NCBI GenBank assembly: GCA_013349735.1
Contig: DUZC01000006.1
Coordinates: forward strand, 1 to 20,977
Source of the DNA: Rhodospirillaceae bacterium
GTDB taxonomy: Bacteria > Pseudomonadota > Alphaproteobacteria > Rhodospirillales > Magnetospirillaceae
Direction: 5' to 3'
Length of the DNA: 20,977 nt
Part shown: one piece after another, positions 16,245 through 20,977 of the stretch
Numbering within the stretch: position 1 is the first letter of the stretch
Layout of the letters: the number at the start of each line of letters is the position of its first letter
The notes under the pieces: generated by a model
Seen by the model: the letters and a program-made list of their open reading frames with translations, nothing else
Told to the model about the DNA's origin: nothing
Database searches by the model: none
Made by a program: the position numbers and the translations under genes

Positions 16245-17110
16245 CAGAACTCCTTAAGGACTTCGGTGACCTGCTCATGCAGATCGGGTCTGGCCAGGGC
16301 AAAAGACAAATTGGCATGAAGCCAACCCACCTTGTCCCCACAATCAAACCGCCGCCCCTCAAACCGTAAACCATGGAAAGGTACGCTATCCAGAGTCTGA
16401 GCAATGGCATCGGTCAGCTGAATTTCATTGCCAGCGCCGCGCATCTGCTTGTCCAAATGTTCAAATACCCGCGGATGCAGGATGTAGCGACCAATAATTG
16501 ACAGGGTTGATGGCGCCTTGTCCGGATCCGGCTTTTCTACGAGACCGCGCGCCCGGGCCAGGCGTCCGTCATCGCTTTTGACATCCAAGATGCCATAGCG
16601 ACGGGTATGTTCCCTTGGCACATCAGCAACCGCCACAACATGACCGCCGACCTCAGTGTGGGCATCAACCAATTGTTTAAGGCAGGAGGTCCGGGCAAGA
16701 ATCAGATCGTCCGGAAGGATAACCGCAAAAGGTTCATTATCGACCAGATCACGGGCACACCAGACCGCATGTCCCAGCCCCAAAGGTTCCTGTTGGCGCG
16801 TATAAGAAACCTGTCCTGACTTTGGCATCCAGGAGGTCACCGCTTCGATCTCGGCTGTTTTTCCCCGTTCCCGCAAAGTGCGTTCGAGGTCTGGCGCGTG
16901 ATCGAAATGATCTTCGAGCGCGGCCTTGCCCCGACCGGTGACAAAAATAAAATGCTCAATACCGGCTGCCGCCGCTTCCTCGACCGCGTATTGAATCAGT
17001 GGCTTGTCAACCACCGGCAACATTTCTTTTGGCATCGCCTTGGTAGCCGGCAGGAAACGGGTCCCCATTCCGCCAACAGGAAACACACATTTGCGCACAC
17101 GACGGGGCAT
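16244..17110 (-). CDS. galU: UTP-glucose-1-phosphate uridylyltransferase
   Basis: 288 residues of the nucleotidyltransferase fold. The activated-sugar signature GMGTRFLPATKAMPKEMLPV is at about residues 14-33, the PLGLGHAVWCA loop and the LPDDLI metal-site motif come midway, and VEKPDP follows. It makes UDP-glucose from glucose-1-phosphate and UTP. AAGGA precedes the ATG at 17110. It is the first gene of the galU-ugd-pgm set and lies 115 bp after mipZ on the same strand. No clear terminator separates them, so read-through from mipZ is possible. Confidence 0.95.
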   Translation of the reverse strand: MPRRVRKCVFPVGGMGTRFLPATKAMPKEMLPVVDKPLIQYAVEEAAAAGIEHFIFVTGRGKAALEDHFDHAPDLERTLRERGKTAEIEAVTSWMPKSGQVSYTRQQEPLGLGHAVWCARDLVDNEPFAVILPDDLILARTSCLKQLVDAHTEVGGHVVAVADVPREHTRRYGILDVKSDDGRLARARGLVEKPDPDKAPSTLSIIGRYILHPRVFEHLDKQMRGAGNEIQLTDAIAQTLDSVPFHGLRFEGRRFDCGDKVGWLHANLSFALARPDLHEQVTEVLKEF

Positions 17111-17225
17111 GCAAAAAATCCTTCATTCATAAGAGGGGCCGGCAAAGCCGCCTCAGCGGAATACCGGCACGAAGCAACCTGTTTTTACGATGACAGAAGG
17201 CCAGACGCAACCGGCAGTGTTACAA

Positions 17226-18077
17226 TTACGGCGTTGGGTTTCCCTCGGTAACGGACAGGGTAGACGAGTCACCCGCCAAAGCGCCGGGAATAAAGCGATG
17301 TAACCCCAGCCCTTCCACAAGCAGGCGCAATTCCTGGCGCGCCGCCACATGGGAAAGACTAAGAGCCAAGCCCGTATCGCTACCCAAATCCAAAAGAGTA
17401 AGCCCTTCCAAAAATAATTCGCGGTAAATAACCCTTTCGCCCAAGCCGCCCAGCTGCTTGAACCCGATCCGTTTTGACAGTTCCCCCAGCAAGCGTTCCA
17501 TTTCCCGCTTATTTCGCGCGTCAAGCGTAGCCAGCCGATTGCGCAGGACAAACCACTCGACCACGGCCCTTTCCCCTCTGAGAGCGCGTTGCTTCTTGGT
17601 CTCCCAGACCATTTCGCTGTAATGGCTGGGGCGTTGGATTTTCATACTGACCGGATCGACCTTACCCAGCACGTCAAGGTCGATAAAGCTGTCATTGAGC
17701 GGGGTCACCAGCGTCTGGGCAAAAGAATGGCCCAACCTAGACAAAGGGTGGTCACTCCCAGGCGTATCGATGACCACGACATCATGAAGCGCCGACTGAC
17801 GGTACAAAATTTCCAGAAAAGAGGCTTCATCACGGGCCGGATCGTCGGTTGGCGGCACGGCGGCGTGATCCGGCAAGGCCAGACTGGCGCCAGCATCGGA
17901 ACGGCGGCGTCGGTTTTCAACATAGCGGGACAAAGTCGCCTGACGGGCATCGAGGTCAATGCTGCCCACAGACGCTTTCATCTTCAGCAAAGCCACCACC
18001 AAATGCATAGCCACCGTTGACTTACCGGTCCCACCTTTTTCATTGCCAATAACGATGATATGGGCTTGCCCTGCCAT
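17226..18077 (-). CDS. mipZ: MipZ, ParA-like division-plane positioning ATPase
   Basis: 283 residues. A deviant Walker A, NEKGGTGKSTVAMHL, is at about residues 12-26; DLDARQATLSRYVENRR (41-57) is the MipZ-type motif after strand 2, and VVVIDTPGSDHPLSR is the Walker B/switch region. Length and motif style match Caulobacter MipZ (about 274 residues) rather than a plasmid ParA. MipZ binds ParB near the origin, forms a bipolar gradient on the nucleoid and inhibits FtsZ, so that division occurs at midcell. No parB adjoins it, which is normal for MipZ. The start ATG at 18077 has only a weak GATGG ribosome-binding site. It diverges from the FAD oxidoreductase across 174 bp. Confidence 0.92.
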   Translation of the reverse strand: MAGQAHIIVIGNEKGGTGKSTVAMHLVVALLKMKASVGSIDLDARQATLSRYVENRRRRSDAGASLALPDHAAVPPTDDPARDEASFLEILYRQSALHDVVVIDTPGSDHPLSRLGHSFAQTLVTPLNDSFIDLDVLGKVDPVSMKIQRPSHYSEMVWETKKQRALRGERAVVEWFVLRNRLATLDARNKREMERLLGELSKRIGFKQLGGLGERVIYRELFLEGLTLLDLGSDTGLALSLSHVAARQELRLLVEGLGLHRFIPGALAGDSSTLSVTEGNPTP

Positions 18078-18251
18078 AAACGCACCATCTGAATAAGGAA
18101 TTCCGGCCGAAGCCGCTGTGATTGCGTCTTATAAAACAATCCGGCGGGCAGTCCAAGGACGGCAGCAGCCTTGGGCCAATTCCCAGGCTTTGAGAGCTTC
18201 CGAGCCAATGCTATGCTCGGCCCGGCCAGATTGACCGGGACCTCTGAAGCT

Positions 18252-19355
18252 ATGGTTGAAACAGCGGAATGTGCCGTCATCGGCGCCGGCGTCGTCGGCC
18301 TGGCGGTTGCGCGGGCTTTGGCATTGGCCGGCCATGAAGTGCTGGTGCTAGAAAGCAGCGGCGCCATTGGCACCGGCATCAGCGCGCGCAGCAGTGAAGT
18401 CATTCATGCCGGCATGTATTACCCGACGGATAGTTGGAAAGCAAAACTCTGCATTCAAGGAAACCGGCTGTTGCGCCACTATCTGCAGGAAAGGCATTTG
18501 CCACATCGCATGCTCGGCAAACTGATCGTCGCCTGTGACCAAAATGAAGAGGCCCAACTGCAAAAAATCTTGGACCAAGGCAGACTGAACAACACGGATG
18601 GCCTCTGCCAAATTACGACCAAGGCCGCCCTTGAAATGGAACCGGCATTGTATTGCCGCGCCGCCCTCTTTTCGCCCGCTACGGGCATTCTCGATAGCCA
18701 CGCTTATATGCTGGCGCTGCAAGCGGATTTAGAAAGCCGGGGGGGACTGGTTGCTTTTCAATCGCCGGTGCTGTCGGTGGAAGCGGACGGAAATAGGTTG
18801 CAACTGACCATTGGTGGCCCTGACCCCAGCCGGCTTTGCTGCCGGCGCATGGTCAATGCGGCCGGCCTGGGAGCCGTGGCCTTGGCCAAGGCAATTGTGG
18901 GACTGCCTGCCGAATCGGTGCCCTCCTTGCATTTGTGCAAGGGCAATTATTTTCTTCTGAGTGGGCGACGCCCCTTTCAGCGTCTGGTTTATCCAATTCC
19001 TGAAAGCGCCGGCATCGGCATTCATTTTACCCTGGATCTGGCCGGCCAGGGCCGTTTTGGCCCCGATGTGGAATGGAGCGACCGACTTTCCTATGATGTT
19101 GACCCCCAACGCGGTGAGGCATTTTACGCCCGCATCCGACGCTATTGGCCGGGACTGCCCGATGGCGCCCTGCGCCCGGGCTATGCTGGTATCCGCCCCA
19201 AAATAACCGCACCCGGCCAAGCCGCGGCCGACTTTAGAATAGAAGGACCGGATCGCCATGGCGTCCCGGGCCTGATCAACCTTTTCGGCATTGAATCCCC
19301 GGGCCTGACGGCCTCTCTTGCCCTGGCCAACCATGTGACGGAGTTGCTGCAATGA
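18252..19355 (+). CDS. FAD-dependent oxidoreductase, L-2-hydroxyglutarate oxidase-like
   Basis: 367 residues from ATG at 18252 (MVETAECAVIGAGVVGLAVARAL). The longer frame from 18171 adds 27 residues that do not look like an oxidoreductase start. The N-terminus has the FAD-binding GxGxxG (GAGVVG, 11-16) and an acidic strand end (LVLE, Glu34), as in the DAO superfamily. The motif SSEVIHAGMYYPTDSWKAKLC resembles the LhgO/L2HGDH pattern, and the C-terminal part (RPGYAGIRPK, GLINLFGIESPGLTASL) also matches that family. It would oxidise L-2-hydroxyglutarate or a related 2-hydroxyacid, passing electrons to quinone or oxygen. The stop overlaps the next gene's start (ATGA), so the two are coupled. Confidence 0.78.
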   Translation: MVETAECAVIGAGVVGLAVARALALAGHEVLVLESSGAIGTGISARSSEVIHAGMYYPTDSWKAKLCIQGNRLLRHYLQERHLPHRMLGKLIVACDQNEEAQLQKILDQGRLNNTDGLCQITTKAALEMEPALYCRAALFSPATGILDSHAYMLALQADLESRGGLVAFQSPVLSVEADGNRLQLTIGGPDPSRLCCRRMVNAAGLGAVALAKAIVGLPAESVPSLHLCKGNYFLLSGRRPFQRLVYPIPESAGIGIHFTLDLAGQGRFGPDVEWSDRLSYDVDPQRGEAFYARIRRYWPGLPDGALRPGYAGIRPKITAPGQAAADFRIEGPDRHGVPGLINLFGIESPGLTASLALANHVTELLQ

Positions 19356-20458
19356 TTGACCGACGCGCCTTCACCTTTGGGCTTGGCAGCGCCCTCTTCG
19401 CTAGGGCTGCCAGGGCCGAGGTCAGGATTAACGGCGTGATCATGCCCGAGGAAGACAAAATCGATAAGAAGACCATTCCTTACACACCGGTCGATATGAT
19501 CCCCAATCACCGCCAGTTCATGCGCGACATCGTGATTGAACTGTCAAACTATGGACGCAAACGCAAGCCCGGTTTTATCGTTCTGCTGCGCGATGCCCCA
19601 GAGCTTTTGTTCAAAGAGCAAAGGGAATGGGAATGGGAGTTCGCCCGCGATCCCGAGGGCATGAAAAAGGGCAAATATTTGCCTGAAGGCAGCCTTTTCG
19701 ATCCGGTTTTTGAGGCCATTGACGGGGTCGTCTTTGATGGCCTGTTTTACGGGCGGGAAACTGTTGACCAAGCAACCAACAAAGCTATCGCTAAATATCT
19801 CATGGCAAATGTCGAACGGGTTAAAAGTCGCAATCGACGGGCGCTGAGTATCGAATATTGCCGTGACGCCAAGATCCGCAGTGAAATCAGCCAAAAAGCG
19901 TCTCAATCCGGCGTATTGAGTTATCTCGATGCCACCGGAAATAAGAATTTGACAGAGATTCCCTCTGGACACCCCCCTTTTGAGAACGCGCAACATGTTC
20001 TTAAGCTGGCAAATGCACAAAATATTTTGCCAATTTTTGGCCAAGGTGGATTTAAGGATCGCCTGGCCTGGATCTCGGCACTGGCCGATACCAATTTTGA
20101 CCTTCTGTTGCTCGACCCCTTTTGGGGGGGGCACGATTCTCTGACTTTTGCCGAAATGAAACAGCTCAAATACAAGAAATTGGGGGCACAACGTTTGATT
20201 ATCGCTGTCCTGCCCATCGGCCTTGCCCAACAAAACCGATTCTATTGGCAGAAAGACTGGCGCAGCGGTTCCCCTGATTGGCTGGGCGCTAAAGACGCCG
20301 ACGACCCAAATCAATTTCATGTGCAGTACTGGACCGCCGGATGGAAGGCGATTATCGGCCGTTACATGCAGGGATTGGTGGATCTTGGCGTCGATGGCGT
20401 TTTACTGGATGGCGCCGATGCCTATCATTACTTCGAAGAAATGATGCCGCTCGATTAA
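19352..20458 (+). CDS. Tat-exported TM1410/GH114-like TIM-barrel glycosidase-like protein
   Basis: 368 residues. The N-terminus is a twin-arginine signal (DRRAFTFGLGSALFARAARAE, Arg4-Arg5), so a folded protein is probably exported. The body has motifs of the TM1410/COG2342 (GH114-related, endo-alpha-1,4-polygalactosaminidase-like) barrel: PGFIVLLRDAPELL (73-86), IDGVVFDGLFYG (123-134), FDLLLLDP (249-256), RFYWQKDW (296-303), QYWTAGWKAII (325-335) and VDGVLLDGADAY (347-358). The protein ends just after the last motif, which in canonical members, as I recall them, precedes the first two listed, so the order looks permuted. GGAG lies 8 nt before the ATG, and the ATG overlaps the upstream stop. 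The substrate is unknown; it may be structural or degenerate rather than catalytic. Confidence 0.75.
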   Translation: MIDRRAFTFGLGSALFARAARAEVRINGVIMPEEDKIDKKTIPYTPVDMIPNHRQFMRDIVIELSNYGRKRKPGFIVLLRDAPELLFKEQREWEWEFARDPEGMKKGKYLPEGSLFDPVFEAIDGVVFDGLFYGRETVDQATNKAIAKYLMANVERVKSRNRRALSIEYCRDAKIRSEISQKASQSGVLSYLDATGNKNLTEIPSGHPPFENAQHVLKLANAQNILPIFGQGGFKDRLAWISALADTNFDLLLLDPFWGGHDSLTFAEMKQLKYKKLGAQRLIIAVLPIGLAQQNRFYWQKDWRSGSPDWLGAKDADDPNQFHVQYWTAGWKAIIGRYMQGLVDLGVDGVLLDGADAYHYFEEMMPLD

Positions 20459-20461
20459 TCT

Positions 20462-20977
20462 TTATTGCCAAATGTCCAGCGCCGCTTTTAGTCGCATCAT
20501 CGCCTTGCTGCCGGGCGGCAGGCCAAAACGCAGCCAGCGTGGTGCCGAGGCAAAGGGACGCACCAGAATACCTTGCTGGCCCAAATGCTCGTAAAGCGCC
20601 CACGCCCGTGACGCATTGACCAGACGGAACAGTGGCGTGCCCCCAAGCACAGACAGATTGGCCGAATTTAACAGCGCGTCCAACGCTTGGGCCTCCATCA
20701 CCAGATGACGGCGGGCGGCGACAATCCAGGATTGGTCCAACAAGGCTTGTCGGCCAATGACAAGGGCTGGCCCGCCCACCGGCCATGGACCGATGGCCGT
20801 GCGCAGCAATCGGATCAAGTCCGGGTCGCCGATGGCGAAACCAAGACGCAGCCCTGCCAAACCGAAAAACTTTCCAAAACTGCGCAAGACCAGCAAACCA
20901 GGTCGAACCTTTGAGGCCAGGGAAAGGTCTGGCGTGCAATCGACGAAGGCTTCGTCAACGACCAGCAGCCCCCCCCG
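20462..20977 (-). CDS. cobC: CobC/CobD-type PLP aminotransferase-fold decarboxylase, C-terminal part (cut by window edge)
   Basis: The frame is open from the right edge to the stop at 20462, giving 171 residues of the C-terminal half. It has VVDEAFVD, whose Asp normally contacts the PLP ring nitrogen, then VLRSFGKFFGLAGLRLGFA with the Schiff-base lysine, and near the end VRPFASAPRWLRFGLP. This combination is typical of CobC/CobD, which makes (R)-1-amino-2-propanol O-phosphate from L-threonine phosphate for cobalamin. Histidinol-phosphate aminotransferase is the close alternative. It converges with the TIM-barrel gene, with a 3-bp gap. The true start lies beyond 20977. Confidence 0.85.
   Translation of the reverse strand, partial: RGGLLVVDEAFVDCTPDLSLASKVRPGLLVLRSFGKFFGLAGLRLGFAIGDPDLIRLLRTAIGPWPVGGPALVIGRQALLDQSWIVAARRHLVMEAQALDALLNSANLSVLGGTPLFRLVNASRAWALYEHLGQQGILVRPFASAPRWLRFGLPPGSKAMMRLKAALDIWQ

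Noticed and set aside
17132..17155. Imperfect GC-rich hairpin between mipZ and galU
   Set aside because: The stem is interrupted and no T run follows directly on the minus strand, so it is not a convincing terminator.

Overview
The window reads as ordinary chromosome from a motile, polyhydroxyalkanoate-storing alphaproteobacterium. The evidence is a MipZ-type division ATPase, a Phasin_2-type granule protein with paired PhaR-like operator sites, a clpS-clpA pair, a DacF-type carboxypeptidase with a SPOR domain, and a CobC-type aminotransferase. A Rhodospirillales-like host fits, but I cannot name a genus. I see no tRNA, rRNA, CRISPR array, transposon or phage genes.

Layout: 1-336 (-) is the N-terminal half of a secreted trypsin-like protease, cut by the window edge. 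It diverges from 386-1633 (+), an exported six-hairpin glycosidase-like protein. Next come a small cysteine-rich protein and gph (both -), fliN (+), a large acyl-CoA synthetase/ATP-grasp/GNAT fusion of the Pat type (+), motA-motB (+), a small unknown protein (+), and a membrane-anchored coiled-coil protein (+) that ends stop-to-stop against clpA.

From 8184 to 11723 the minus strand carries phasin -> terminator -> clpS -> clpA. The phasin promoter region holds two near-identical 16-bp sites that look like PhaR operators. DacF (+) follows. Then comes the tightly packed minus-strand set galU -> ugd -> pgm with overlapping stop/start codons, and mipZ lies just upstream in the same direction. The set covers glucose-6-P to glucose-1-P to UDP-glucose to UDP-glucuronate, precursors for envelope polysaccharide.

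The right end has an LhgO-like FAD oxidoreductase translationally coupled (ATGA) to a Tat-exported TM1410/GH114-like TIM-barrel protein. A truncated cobC (-) converges on it.

The points most worth a second look are: the GH114-like protein, whose motif order looks circularly permuted; the Pat-like enzyme, which keeps a putative phospho-histidine in its synthetase half; the two operator copies bracketing a predicted phasin promoter; and the mipZ/galU-ugd-pgm arrangement. I found no clearly new multi-gene defence or mobile system.
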